Below, piece by piece: positions 26,805 to 35,717 of a DNA stretch of 64,000 bases. The notes under the pieces were generated by a model. That model had not been told where the DNA came from. It made no database searches and worked only from the letters and a program-made list of their open reading frames with translations. Where the stretch lies: contig JACRIM010000054.1 of the NCBI GenBank assembly GCA_016235815.1, positions 22,560 through 86,559 of the forward strand, read 5' to 3'. Both the position numbers and the translations under genes were made by a program. The DNA comes from Planctomycetota bacterium (GTDB lineage: Bacteria > Planctomycetota > Phycisphaerae > UBA1845 > UTPLA1). Each line of letters begins with the position of its first letter. Positions within the stretch are counted from its first letter, which is position 1.

Positions 26805-27785
26805 ATGATGCTTTCGCGTGTGGCAGATTGTCTGTACTGGATGAGCCGGTACCTGGAGCGCGCCGAACACACGGCGCGGGCGCTCGATGTTCAGTTAAAT
26901 GTCGCCCTCGACGAATCGCCCTGGGCGGCGTCGATGGGGTGGATGTCGCTCTTGGGCGGACTTCGGGTCGATCTGCCGATGGAGGTGTGCGCCGATCCGC
27001 AAGCCGTTACGAATGCGTTGGTGTTTGACAAGTCCAACCCGTCGTCAATTGTCTCGTGCATCCGCAATGCGCGGGAGAATGCCCGGCAGGTGCGAGATTC
27101 CGTCACGTCGGAATTGTGGGAAGAGCTGAATCACCTGCACCTTTCCATGCAAAGCCAGACAATCGACCGGATTTGGAGCGTCGGGCCGCACCCATTCCTG
27201 AAGTCGATCCACCGCGGCAGCCAGATGATCGCCGGAATTGTCGACGCGACATTCAGCCATGGTGAAGGGTGGCAGTTCATTCAACTGGCGAGGTACCTTG
27301 AGCGGGCGATGGCCACGGCCTGGCTTCTGGAATCGCACTTCGGAATGAAGGGGACCAGTCTCTCGGAGGACCCCAACCCGGATGAATTTATCGCATGGGC
27401 GGCGCTGCTGAGAATGTGCAACGCCTATGAGCCATATTGCAAGATTCACACTGTCGAACTCCGACCGAAGTGGATTTTGCAGTTTCTCTTGCTCGAACCG
27501 AGTTTGCCGCGGTCGATCCGATTTGCCGCGGATCAGATTCAGTCGGCCGTAACGGCGATCACCCATTCAACGGGTGCGACGGACGCCGCTCATGTTCGAC
27601 GGCTTGCCGGCCGGCTGGCGGCGGACCTCTCGTTCGTCAGCATTGACGAGGTCCTTGGCGACGACTTCGCGGATTATTTCAGCGGAATCGTGACGCGATG
27701 CGTGGAGATTCACAACGCCATGAATGACCGGTTCATCACCTACACCGTTGCGGCGGCGCTGCGGGATTTTGCTGCACGAACTTGA
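26805..27785 (+). CDS. Alpha-E domain protein
   Basis: 326 aa, all-helical, starting MMLSRVADCLYWMSRYLERAEHTARALD, the hallmark of the alpha-E (DUF403) family. No catalytic motif is known. It starts 13 bases after the ATP-grasp gene and is probably its partner or substrate-binding component. Confidence 0.9.
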   Translation: MMLSRVADCLYWMSRYLERAEHTARALDVQLNVALDESPWAASMGWMSLLGGLRVDLPMEVCADPQAVTNALVFDKSNPSSIVSCIRNARENARQVRDSVTSELWEELNHLHLSMQSQTIDRIWSVGPHPFLKSIHRGSQMIAGIVDATFSHGEGWQFIQLARYLERAMATAWLLESHFGMKGTSLSEDPNPDEFIAWAALLRMCNAYEPYCKIHTVELRPKWILQFLLLEPSLPRSIRFAADQIQSAVTAITHSTGATDAAHVRRLAGRLAADLSFVSIDEVLGDDFADYFSGIVTRCVEIHNAMNDRFITYTVAAALRDFAART

Positions 27786-27803
27786 GGCAGGGAGAGGATT
27801 CGC

Positions 27804-28655
27804 TTGCTTTATTCGATTCGACACGAAACGCGATTTCATTACTCGCAGCCGATCCGCGAGAGCTATCTGGAGGTGCGCAAGCGACCGCGATCAGACGACG
27901 GACAACGATGTCTTGAGTTTTCGCTGAAGGTTTCTCCCGACGCCCGGGTCCATTCCTATTCGGATGTACTTGGCAATACCGTGCATCACTTTGATGTGGC
28001 GGCCTTGCACGATGATCTCCGAGTCATGGCGACATCACTGGTCGATGTCGCCGCCCCCCGGGCCATACCACAGCGGTTGTCTGCCGACGAGTGGAATGGA
28101 GTCGATCAGTTGGCCGGTGATTCCCGAAACTGGGATTGGCTCCACCCAAGCCATTTCGCCAAGCCGTCGGAAATGCTTAGCGCCGCGGCCGAAGCGTGGA
28201 AGATTGGCAGACGCGACGATCCACTGAGTGTGCTTCGTGAATTGAACGCGTCGATTCACAAGTCGCTTGCATATGTCCCAAAGAGTACGCGCGTGGATTC
28301 ACCGATTGATGATTGCCTGAAAGCGAAAAAGGGAGTCTGCCAGGATTTTTCCCACGTATTCATTGCCATGGCGAGACAATTGCGAATTCCCTGCCGATAT
28401 GTAAGCGGTCATCTTTTCCATCGGGAAGGCGATTCCACGCCGGTCGTGCCCGATGCGAGCCATGCCTGGGCCGAAGCCCTGTTGCCCGAGTTGGGCTGGG
28501 TTGGCTTCGATCCGGCGAATGATTCGCTGGCCGGCGAACCACATATCCGCATCGCGATCGGCCGCGATTACGCCGATGTGCCGCCCTCGCGTGGCGTGTT
28601 CAAGGGATTTGCCGATTCGGAATTGTCGGTTCATGTCGAAGTGAAGCGGATATGA
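27804..28655 (+). CDS. Transglutaminase-like protease-fold protein
   Basis: 283 aa. The N-terminal beta domain begins LYSIRHETRFHYSQPIRES and is followed by a transglutaminase core with the catalytic triad C179 (GVCQDFSH), H220 (SHAWAE) and D236 (GFDPAND). TTG 27804 is supported by GGGAGAGG upstream. In this gene trio the enzyme is expected to act as a peptidase or cross-linker on the ATP-grasp product. Confidence 0.9.
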   Translation: MLYSIRHETRFHYSQPIRESYLEVRKRPRSDDGQRCLEFSLKVSPDARVHSYSDVLGNTVHHFDVAALHDDLRVMATSLVDVAAPRAIPQRLSADEWNGVDQLAGDSRNWDWLHPSHFAKPSEMLSAAAEAWKIGRRDDPLSVLRELNASIHKSLAYVPKSTRVDSPIDDCLKAKKGVCQDFSHVFIAMARQLRIPCRYVSGHLFHREGDSTPVVPDASHAWAEALLPELGWVGFDPANDSLAGEPHIRIAIGRDYADVPPSRGVFKGFADSELSVHVEVKRI

Positions 28656-28703
28656 TGTGGCTGGTCTGAGCGAGCCTTGCAGCCGGTTTATTAGGAGTCC
28701 GCG

Positions 28704-29042
28704 ATGAGTGATTTGCGATGCGATGTGTCGGAAGAGGCAGGCGGACTCGTACTGAAGCTTGCGGGGCAGATCACCTTTGCCGAGATGGACGAATTGGAAA
28801 AGCACATCGCCCGTGTGACAGCCCGAAAACCGGCTCGGCTGGTTCTGGATCTCGCCGACCTCTCGATGATCACCAGTGCAGGGATCGGCGCCCTCCTGAA
28901 GCTCCACCGCCGCGCTACGGAGCAAAAATGCGACCTCCGCCTTGCGGCCCTTCAAAGCGGAATTGAAGACGTCTTCCGCAAGGCCCGACTGGATTCAATC
29001 TTCAGCATCGTGCCGACGCTGGGCGAGGCGTTGGTGAACTAA
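28704..29042 (+). CDS. STAS-domain anti-sigma factor antagonist
   Basis: 112 aa, complete STAS fold. The phosphorylatable serine lies in LSMITSAGIGALLKLHRR, as in SpoIIAA/RsbV. AGGAG precedes ATG 28704. No anti-sigma kinase or phosphatase is adjacent, so it would act in trans or in a partner-switch encoded elsewhere. Confidence 0.9.
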   Translation: MSDLRCDVSEEAGGLVLKLAGQITFAEMDELEKHIARVTARKPARLVLDLADLSMITSAGIGALLKLHRRATEQKCDLRLAALQSGIEDVFRKARLDSIFSIVPTLGEALVN

Positions 29043-29077
29043 CGACAACGCAACTTGCCGGACGCGTCCGTCGAAAC

Positions 29078-30694
29078 CTAAAACACCTGCCCCGTATCAA
29101 ACCGCCCCAGTGCCGCCTCAAGGGCCGTCATCATCTCGCCCACCGTGCAATAGGCCTTGGCGCCTTCGATCAACGCCGGCATCACGTTCTTCTTCGCCCG
29201 GGCGTCGTCCGTGATTTGCTTGAGCGATGCCTTCACCTTCGCTGCGTCGCGCTTCGCCTTCAGAGCCTTCAGACCGGCGACAACCTCATCCTCGACCGCA
29301 GCCTCGATCTTCAATAGGTCAATCCCCGGGCCGTCGTCCTCGGTGTAATCCGTCACGCCGACGAGCTTCTTGTCGCCGCGCTCCACGGCCGCGTTGTATT
29401 TGTACGCCGCATCGGCAATCTCCCGCCGAATGTAGCCGTTCTCAATCGCGCCGATCATGCCGCCCATTTCGTCGATCGTCTCGATGTACTCGCGGGCCTC
29501 AGCCTCCAACTGGTTCGTAAGCGCCTCGATGTAATAGCTGCCGCCGAGCGGATCGACCACATTCGCCACGCCCGTCTCGCAGGCCAGCACCTGCTGTGTT
29601 CGAAGCGCCAGCGTCACGGCGTGCTCCGTCGGCAGGCAAACCGTCTCGTCCATGCTGTTGGTGTGCAGGCTCTGGCAACCGCCAAGCACGGCCGCCATCG
29701 CCTGATACGCCACGCGCATCAGGTTCACATGCGGCTGCTTGCTATAGAGGCTGCAACCGGCCGTCTGAGCGTGGAAGCGCAGCCACATGGATCGTTCGTT
29801 CTTCGCCCCAAAACGTTCCTTCATGTACCAAGCCCACAATCGGCGCGCGGCCCTGAACTTGGCGATCTCCTCGAAAAACTCATTGTGACTGTTGAAGAAG
29901 AAGGAGAGTCGCGGGGCGAATGAGTCAATGTCCATCCCGCGATCGACGCAAGCCTGGGCATAATGCAGCCCATCGCCGAGCGTGAACGCGAGTTCCTGTC
30001 CCGCCGTGCTGCCGGCCTCGCGGATGTGATAGCCGCTGATGGAGACGGGGTTGTACTGTGGCAGTTCTTTCGCGCAGAATTCGATGGTGTCGGTGACGAG
30101 GTTTACGCTCTCAGCAGGGGGAAAGACGAATTCATTCTGCGCGTGGAATTCCTTAAGGATGTCATTCTGACAGGTGCCGCGCAGCTTGTTGCGAGGCACA
30201 CCCGTCTTGTCAGCCGTGGCGATGTAGAAGGCAATCAGAATCGCGCCCGGTGCGTTGATCGTCATGGAGACGGAGACGTCGCCGAGGTTGATCCCGCCGA
30301 ACAGCACCTCAAAATCCGCCAGCGACGAAATCGCCACGCCGCACCGGCCAACTTCACCCAGCGAAAGCGGATCATCGGCATCGCGCCCCATGAGCGTCGG
30401 CAAGTCAAACGCCGTGGAAAGCCCGGTCTGCCCGCGGGTGAGGAGAAACTTGAATCGCTCATTGGTCTGTCGCGCACTGCCGAACCCGGCAAATTGCCGC
30501 ATGGTCCATTGCTTCGTGCGATAGAGGTCGGGGTGCACGCCGCGCGTGAACGGGTATTGGCCGGGGTCGCCAAGGTGCGAGTCATAATCGACCTCGACGA
30601 CGTCCTCGGGCCGATAGACCGTCTGCAACGGCCGGCCGGAGATGGTGGTGTGCGGGCCGATTTCACCGGGATGAATGCCGATATCCTGCTTCAT
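29078..30694 (-). CDS. Methylmalonyl-CoA mutase large (catalytic) subunit
   Basis: 538 aa, substrate-binding TIM barrel of B12-dependent methylmalonyl-CoA mutase, with YPFTRGVHPDLYRTKQWTMR, GLSTAFDLPTLMGRD and RFHAQTAGCSL. It lacks a cobalamin-binding DxHxxG domain, so it is the two-subunit type and needs a separate small B12-binding subunit not present here. ICM or ethylmalonyl-CoA mutase relatives share the layout; the assignment as MCM follows the overall motif match. Confidence 0.9.
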   Translation of the reverse strand: MKQDIGIHPGEIGPHTTISGRPLQTVYRPEDVVEVDYDSHLGDPGQYPFTRGVHPDLYRTKQWTMRQFAGFGSARQTNERFKFLLTRGQTGLSTAFDLPTLMGRDADDPLSLGEVGRCGVAISSLADFEVLFGGINLGDVSVSMTINAPGAILIAFYIATADKTGVPRNKLRGTCQNDILKEFHAQNEFVFPPAESVNLVTDTIEFCAKELPQYNPVSISGYHIREAGSTAGQELAFTLGDGLHYAQACVDRGMDIDSFAPRLSFFFNSHNEFFEEIAKFRAARRLWAWYMKERFGAKNERSMWLRFHAQTAGCSLYSKQPHVNLMRVAYQAMAAVLGGCQSLHTNSMDETVCLPTEHAVTLALRTQQVLACETGVANVVDPLGGSYYIEALTNQLEAEAREYIETIDEMGGMIGAIENGYIRREIADAAYKYNAAVERGDKKLVGVTDYTEDDGPGIDLLKIEAAVEDEVVAGLKALKAKRDAAKVKASLKQITDDARAKKNVMPALIEGAKAYCTVGEMMTALEAALGRFDTGQVF

Positions 30695-30839
30695 GGCTGC
30701 ACCTGCAAGGGCCGGGGGTTGTGCCCGGCGCGGGACGAATGGCGATTGGTCCGGGGTATCCGAGACGGGGGTATGATAACGGGAGACTTATAACCTGTCC
30801 TGTTGACCCTCTGGAGGCAGGGCATGTGTGCGGTGGCCC

Positions 30840-31316
30840 ATGGCAGACGTGTATTTGGAAACCAGTTTTATCAGCGCGTGTGTGTCAGATCGATCAGATC
30901 TGTCAAGCGCCTATCGTCGCCAGTAAAGCCATTCCTGGTGGATCAGCCAACGCCACCTGCATACATTGTTCGTGTCGGCGGAAGTTCTTCGGGAGCTATC
31001 TGCACCAAATTATCCGAAAAGAGCGGAAGCCCTTGCTCTGGCGTCATCGTGCAGCTTGGTTCCGATGACGTCTATTGTGTCTGAATTGGCCCGTTTATTC
31101 GTCCGAGAGAAGGTCATGCCCGGGCCGGAGGAGGCAGGAGATGCCTTACATGTCGCGTTTGCGGTGGCAAATGGGCATCCTTACATGCTATCATGGAATG
31201 TGAGGCACTTGGCCAATCCAAACAAGGTTGCGCATCTACGGGCGACCTGAGTCAAGGCCGGCTATCGTGCTCCGGAAATCGTGACGCCGGATGTTTTTTG
31301 GAATGATGATGTCTGA
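30840..31316 (+). pseudogene. PIN-domain toxin (VapC-like) with two in-frame stops
   Basis: One continuous frame from ATG 30840 reads MADVYLETSFISACVSDRSD... through SHSWWISQRHLHTLFVSAEV, ALHVAFAVANGHPYMLSWNV and RHLANPNKVAHL to VKAGYRAPEIVTPDVFW, ending at TGA 31314. This covers the whole length of a PIN family protein, including the acidic residues. TAA at 30924-30926 (codon 29) and TGA at 31248-31250 interrupt it. No frameshift is needed. It is a nonsense-inactivated toxin, or possibly a shorter product starting at TTG 30966. Recoding is unlikely because two different stops are involved. The next gene overlaps its end. Confidence 0.8.
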
Positions 31317-31578
31317 TCGAACATACATGCAAGACGACCCGGTGGTTTCCGAAGTCCGAGCCATTCGGCGGGAAGTGTGTGAGTCCGTCGGCAACGACGT
31401 GGGTTTACTCTGTGAACATCTTCAAGAGGTCGAGCGTGACTTCCAGTCGCGAACGGGTGTTTTCTCCACGATCGCTCAACCAACCCTCGATTCGGTGATC
31501 GCAAGCTGGGAACGGGATGCAACTCATGCCGATCCTCTCATTGACGACGTTCGCAAAGCGCGACGGTCCGTCGGATGA
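31309..31578 (+). CDS. Probable antitoxin partner of the PIN pseudogene
   Basis: 89 aa, starting MSDRTYMQDDPVVSEVRAIR, charged and helical. Small proteins of this type sit directly downstream of PIN genes of the same subgroup. ATG 31309 overlaps the last codons of the PIN frame; in-frame ATGs at 31291, 31303 and 31306 are also possible. The toxin is broken, so this is likely an orphan antitoxin. Family assignment by context and N-terminal pattern only. Confidence 0.6.
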   Translation: MSDRTYMQDDPVVSEVRAIRREVCESVGNDVGLLCEHLQEVERDFQSRTGVFSTIAQPTLDSVIASWERDATHADPLIDDVRKARRSVG

Positions 31579-31616
31579 ACGTGCCCGGTCAATCTCTAAT
31601 AACAACAAAGCCTACG

Positions 31617-31985
31617 TTAATTGTTAACGTCTGTGCCGCATTCCGGGCATCGGCCTGAGACGTTGCCGGTGAGGTTGTAGCCGCAGGATTGGCAGCTTCC
31701 TCGCGGAAAATTCAGTTTCTTGTCTGCCCGTTTCATCAGCCATTCAGCAATCGAAATGCCAAAGATCGGACCTAATGAAAACAGAGTCATTGCGAGCATG
31801 GCCAGAATCGGAAATGCGAAAGCCGCCCAGAAGTTTAGAATGGGATGGCCGCTCGATGGTCCATGATCGGCAATCGAAAGGCTCGCGTTGCAAAGCAAAT
31901 AGCTGAGTGCATAAGTCGAGGTTAATCCAATGGCGATGGCGACCAGCCATGCGATGAAACGACGCCAGCCTCTAAGTGGTTCCAT
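31617..31985 (-). CDS. Membrane protein with C-terminal zinc ribbon
   Basis: 122 aa with two helices (about 9-33 and 46-78) and a C-terminal CQSCGYNLTGNVSGRCPECG, a four-cysteine zinc ribbon common in Planctomycetota membrane proteins. Function unknown. It starts two bases after the preceding minus-strand gene, which ends in the same ribbon. Confidence 0.75.
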   Translation of the reverse strand: MEPLRGWRRFIAWLVAIAIGLTSTYALSYLLCNASLSIADHGPSSGHPILNFWAAFAFPILAMLAMTLFSLGPIFGISIAEWLMKRADKKLNFPRGSCQSCGYNLTGNVSGRCPECGTDVNN

Positions 31986-31987
31986 TG

Positions 31988-32584
31988 CTACTCGTTTCTC
32001 GTATGCCTTGATGCGAGTTCGCCTGTAGCGTCGCTACGCGGAGTGCCACACTCCGGGCATCTACCGCTGACATTGCCAGTGAGGTTGTAGCCGCAAGTTT
32101 GACAGAATCCTTTTTGTTTGCGACTTAAATTACTGCGAATCCACAAAGTGGATACAGACAAGAGAAGGGGCAGCCATAGAGGGCACCGGGCAGTGGCAGT
32201 AACGCTGCAGCAGTATCGTCCTCGGGCAAACTCCGGTAACGTCAAACCGATTCTCTCTCTCCAAGAATTGCACCGTAGGTACTCGTTATCGTACGTGGCA
32301 AGCTGGGCGTGCTTGCAAATGAATTCAAAATTGTAGTCGAGAGAGTGAGAGTACATTACATCATATTCAATAGAATGATAGTAAAACCAAGCTTCGCCTC
32401 GTTCAAGCCCGATCCAGTATCTGTCGTCGCCTAGCCGGAATGACACCGCGAATATTAGCGAGAATAGGTAGATGCCAATTTGCAATCGCACACATCTTGC
32501 GGCCAGCCGACGGAATCGACTCGGAGGAATCTGAAATGTAGAACCGGTTGATTCGATTGGCACTTCATTGGATGATATGCACAA
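31988..32584 (-). CDS. Membrane protein with C-terminal zinc ribbon (tandem partner)
   Basis: About 198 aa from TTG 32584; a GTG at 32563 is an alternative and neither has a good ribosome site. One or two helices (about 35-52, 134-150) bracket a Tyr/His-rich extracytoplasmic region. The C-terminal CQTCGYNLTGNVSGRCPECG is nearly identical to its neighbour, so the two are related at least in this module. The 5' end abuts the divergent dehydrogenase start. Confidence 0.68.
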   Translation of the reverse strand: MCISSNEVPIESTGSTFQIPPSRFRRLAARCVRLQIGIYLFSLIFAVSFRLGDDRYWIGLERGEAWFYYHSIEYDVMYSHSLDYNFEFICKHAQLATYDNEYLRCNSWRERIGLTLPEFARGRYCCSVTATARCPLWLPLLLSVSTLWIRSNLSRKQKGFCQTCGYNLTGNVSGRCPECGTPRSDATGELASRHTRNE

Positions 32585-33693
32585 TGAGCACTACAAAGTC
32601 AAACGCCGCCGTCATGTCCGCCTTCAATCAACCAATTGAAGTCCGCCCTCTCCCCCTCCCCGCCACCCTCGCCCCCGGTGACGTCCTCGTCCGCGTCACA
32701 ATGGCCGGCGTCTGCGGCACCGATGTCCACCTCCACAAAGGCCAGCTCAACGTCCCCCTCCCGCTCATCATGGGCCACGAAACCATCGGCGAGATCGCGG
32801 CCGCGGGCGGCGAGGTCAACGACTGGCTCGGCAACACGCTCAACGTCGGCGACCGCGTCTCCTGGACCGTCGGCATGCCCTGCGGTACGTGTCGCTACTG
32901 CCGCTTTCACCGGCTACCCTCGCGCTGCCTGAATCGCAAGGCCTACGGCGTCAACACGCCCTGCGACTGCCCGCCACATCTGCTCGGCGGCTATGCCCAG
33001 CATCACCACCTCCGCGCCGGCACTGCGATCTTCAAACTGCCTGCCGACCTTGCCAGCGAGTCGCTCATCGGCGCGGGCTGCGCACTGGTCACGATGATTC
33101 ATGCCTATGAGAAAATGCCGATCCGCTGGGCTGAGTCGTGCGTCATCCAAGGCGCGGGTCCGGTCGGCCTGGCCGCGCTGGCCATCGCCTCCGACGCCGG
33201 CGCACGACCGATCATCGTCATCGGCGGCCCGAAGGATCGGCTGGATCGGTGCAAGCGGTTCGGCGCGGATGTGCTGATCAACATCGATGAAGTGAAAGAC
33301 GCCGACAAACGCCGCGGCATCGTGCTCGAACACACCAACGGCCTCGGCGCCGACGTCGTCATCGAATGCGTCGGCATCCCCACAGCCGTGCAGGAAGGCT
33401 GGCCCCTCGCCCGCGACGGCGGTCGGTACATGGTCCTCGGGCAGTACTGCGACGCGGGGCCGGTATCGCTAAATCCGCACCTCATCACGAAAAAAGAACT
33501 GGAGGTCTACGGTTCCTACGGCAGCGAGCCGCACCACTGGGCACGAGCGATCGAGTTCCTCCGTGCCCGAAAGGACCGCTACCCCTTCCACGAACTAATC
33601 ACCCACCGCTTCAGCCTTGAACAAGTGAACGAAGCCCTCGACGCAGTGGCAAGTTGGCGAACAGGCAAGGCCGTGATTTGCCCGAATGGTTAG
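32584..33693 (+). CDS. Zinc-dependent alcohol dehydrogenase (MDR family)
   Basis: 369 aa from ATG 32584 (ATG 32614 also possible). Catalytic zinc ligands are in GVCGTDVH and GHE; the structural zinc ligands are C-x2-C-x2-C-x7-C in MPCGTCRYCRFHRLPSRC. The NAD site is GAGPVGLAALAIA. Substrate unknown; threonine/sorbitol dehydrogenase-like members share this pattern. Codon use in the first third is strongly C-biased compared with its AT-richer neighbours. The stop overlaps the convergent lipoprotein gene. Confidence 0.87.
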   Translation: MSTTKSNAAVMSAFNQPIEVRPLPLPATLAPGDVLVRVTMAGVCGTDVHLHKGQLNVPLPLIMGHETIGEIAAAGGEVNDWLGNTLNVGDRVSWTVGMPCGTCRYCRFHRLPSRCLNRKAYGVNTPCDCPPHLLGGYAQHHHLRAGTAIFKLPADLASESLIGAGCALVTMIHAYEKMPIRWAESCVIQGAGPVGLAALAIASDAGARPIIVIGGPKDRLDRCKRFGADVLINIDEVKDADKRRGIVLEHTNGLGADVVIECVGIPTAVQEGWPLARDGGRYMVLGQYCDAGPVSLNPHLITKKELEVYGSYGSEPHHWARAIEFLRARKDRYPFHELITHRFSLEQVNEALDAVASWRTGKAVICPNG

Positions 33694-34337
33694 ATGCCTG
33701 GCGCGGGCATGGGTCGTCGTCCAAACCGTGTGACGAACCTCTTGTTAGTAGCCGGAATGAGATAATCAGAATTATCACTCCGAACTGCATACAGTTTATC
33801 AAATGTAGGACTGCAATACATTATTACCGGGCGATTCAATTGAAGCACACCATCGGCAAACGTTGCGGTGCGTTGCAAACGCCACCTGGACAGGCAGCCG
33901 CTAGTGTAGAATTCCACTCTATAAGAATTACCTGTCGCACGGCTCATTCTAAAGGTCGCTTGACAAAGTACGTCCCCAGGAATCCACACCTCATCAATAA
34001 GTGCATCTCCGTACAACCATTCTCCAGCGATGTCTAGCTGCGGATTGAGCTCGGCCACTTCAGGGGCGAACTCATTTTCCGGTTGCGACTCCCATTTGGA
34101 TAATTCGTTTTCCATTTTTTCGGAAGCACGTCGCTCCATGGATTTCACCCAATCCTCATCGCAACGTTTTGTCGTCGGAGCCGTGGACTGCGATTGTGGA
34201 ACCGCGAGGCAGACAGGCGGTGGTTCTTGCTTAACTGTAGCCGGGCGAGTCGCGCATCCCTGCACTAGGGCGATGGCAGTGAGACAGGTGCAGAGAGTGA
34301 TGATGCGGTGATTTCGTCGTGAAGTGAATGAGGACAC
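33690..34337 (-). CDS. Hypothetical lipoprotein
   Basis: 215 aa from GTG 34337. The signal peptide ends in lipobox VQGC (residues 25-28). The rest has a Glu/Lys-rich helix (about 60-90) and a beta-rich C-terminal half. No family recognised. Its start lies inside the 3' end of the DUF2442 gene (73-base overlap), suggesting coupling or an over-long DUF2442 frame. Confidence 0.6.
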   Translation of the reverse strand: MSSFTSRRNHRIITLCTCLTAIALVQGCATRPATVKQEPPPVCLAVPQSQSTAPTTKRCDEDWVKSMERRASEKMENELSKWESQPENEFAPEVAELNPQLDIAGEWLYGDALIDEVWIPGDVLCQATFRMSRATGNSYRVEFYTSGCLSRWRLQRTATFADGVLQLNRPVIMYCSPTFDKLYAVRSDNSDYLIPATNKRFVTRFGRRPMPAPGI

Positions 34338-34537
34338 AGGTCAATTCCTCCCGGCCAGCAGACCGCCCCAGTCGTGGCATCAATCGACACTTGCTCAAAA
34401 AAACCGGGCTGTGTCCATGCAGAAAAGACACCTTGCCCCAGGAGGTCGGACAAATCCACCACGCCGGCTACCCCATCGCCGAAGTGGAGTTGCAGGCGGA
34501 ATCCCGGTAATGGTGTTGCTTTCACGATACGGTACAT
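34265..34537 (-). CDS. DUF2442 protein
   Basis: 90 aa: YRIVKATPLPGFRLQLHFGDG, VVDLSDLLGQGVF and VCWPGGIDLCPHSL are the DUF2442 pattern. DUF2442 and DUF4160 genes are often adjacent; here the DUF4160 frame ends 11 bases upstream. The last 15 residues after the family core are unusual and overlap the lipoprotein gene. Confidence 0.8.
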   Translation of the reverse strand: MYRIVKATPLPGFRLQLHFGDGVAGVVDLSDLLGQGVFSAWTQPGFFEQVSIDATTGAVCWPGGIDLCPHSLHDEITASSLSAPVSLPSP

Positions 34538-34548
34538 AGGCGAATATT

Positions 34549-34809
34549 CTAGGGCAGTGGGGTAATCCGATCCAAGGGAAGGGCTTCGTGTGCCTGATTC
34601 CAGGCCGCCATGAGTTCAGTCGCGTGCAATCCTGCCCACTCTCGAACCATTGCCATCGCCCGCGGAGGAAGCCGCCCGACAAGAACTTCCCCATTGTCGA
34701 TTCGTATTTCGGCCTCGTCGCCGCCATAGAGCGCGTGAAAGTGTGGCGGAGAATGATCGCGGTAATACAGGTAGATCGAAATACCGTAAAAGAAGCTGAC
34801 CTGTGGCTT
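34549..34809 (-). pseudogene. DUF4160 gene without a start codon
   Basis: A minus-strand frame reads (K)PQVSFFYGISIYLYYRDH, SPPHFHALYGGDEAEIRID and LPPRAMAMVREWAGLHATEL, then stops at TAG 34549. The DPPHFH-like core and length match DUF4160. The codon where the initiator ATG belongs (34807-34809) is AAG, and a TAA lies only five codons further upstream, with no ATG, GTG or TTG between. So an otherwise intact domain has lost its start (ATG to AAG). It is 11 bases from DUF2442, its usual neighbour. A rare start codon or a sequence error are the alternatives. Confidence 0.72.
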
Positions 34810-35009
34810 GGTGGTATTACCTTATGACCCTTTTATATCGGGAGATAGTACTATCAACCCCGCCCGATAACTTGCCACAACCCCATTCACGCGCCAGACC
34901 GATCCCCCTGATTTATTCAGACGCACCCCGGCCGTGCCGAAGGAGAGGATGCATTGCATCGGGCGCGTTCCTCGCCGAGCGCGACTCCGTGACGTAAGGG
35001 GCGTGCATC

Positions 35010-35717
35010 GTGAAAAACTCCGTCAAGCTCGACGCCGACGCGGCCAACCAAACACTCGATTCCGCTATTCGCACGCAGGCGCAGATCGTGCTCGAATCGC
35101 CGCAGTGGGATAGCGTCACCCTGAACGGCTACCTCATCTCCGGCGACGACAAAGCCCTGCTGATGGAGCTGACCGGCAAGCCAAAGATTCGCCTTGGCGC
35201 GCTTCCAAACTCCTCCTGTCAGGCCCAGCTTTATGCCGAGCAGCGGTACGTCTTCGAAACGAAGATTAGCGCCACGCCGCAGTGGGGCGCAACCCAGGCC
35301 ATTGCCATCGAACGACCGACGACGCTGCGAGTCCTCGATCGACGGCAGTTCGCCCGGGTACGGCTCGCCCCGTCGTCCACGGTGAAGCTCGAGTGGACAA
35401 GCGACGGGCTTGCACGCCGCTACACAGCGACACTCCTCAATATCAGTCCAGATGGCCTGGCCTGCCGCGTGGAGGCACCGGTCGCAGAATCCATTGAAGC
35501 CGGCGGCATCCTGACAAGTCGATTCACGCTGCCGCAGACAGAATCCACATTCAACGTGGAGTCCAGCGTTTTGAACAAGACGCCCACAGGTGAAGGCCCG
35601 TTCATTCTTGGGCTGCAGTTTGTGCGGTCGCAGCGAAACAATGAAGAGTTGCTGCGACTGCGAAAGACCTTGGCTGGCCGGTCGCCGGTTGCGACTGCCG
35701 TGGAGACCTTCGCGTGA
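35010..35717 (+). CDS. PilZ-domain protein (YcgR-like)
   Basis: 235 aa from GTG 35010, with AAGGGG upstream. The N-terminal beta domain (about 1-100, YcgR-N like) is followed by a PilZ domain with the c-di-GMP motifs R112-x3-R116 (RRQFAR) and NISPDG (144-149). It probably binds cyclic di-GMP and acts on motility, adhesion or polysaccharide output. The stop overlaps the next gene, also a PilZ protein. Confidence 0.87.
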   Translation: MKNSVKLDADAANQTLDSAIRTQAQIVLESPQWDSVTLNGYLISGDDKALLMELTGKPKIRLGALPNSSCQAQLYAEQRYVFETKISATPQWGATQAIAIERPTTLRVLDRRQFARVRLAPSSTVKLEWTSDGLARRYTATLLNISPDGLACRVEAPVAESIEAGGILTSRFTLPQTESTFNVESSVLNKTPTGEGPFILGLQFVRSQRNNEELLRLRKTLAGRSPVATAVETFA

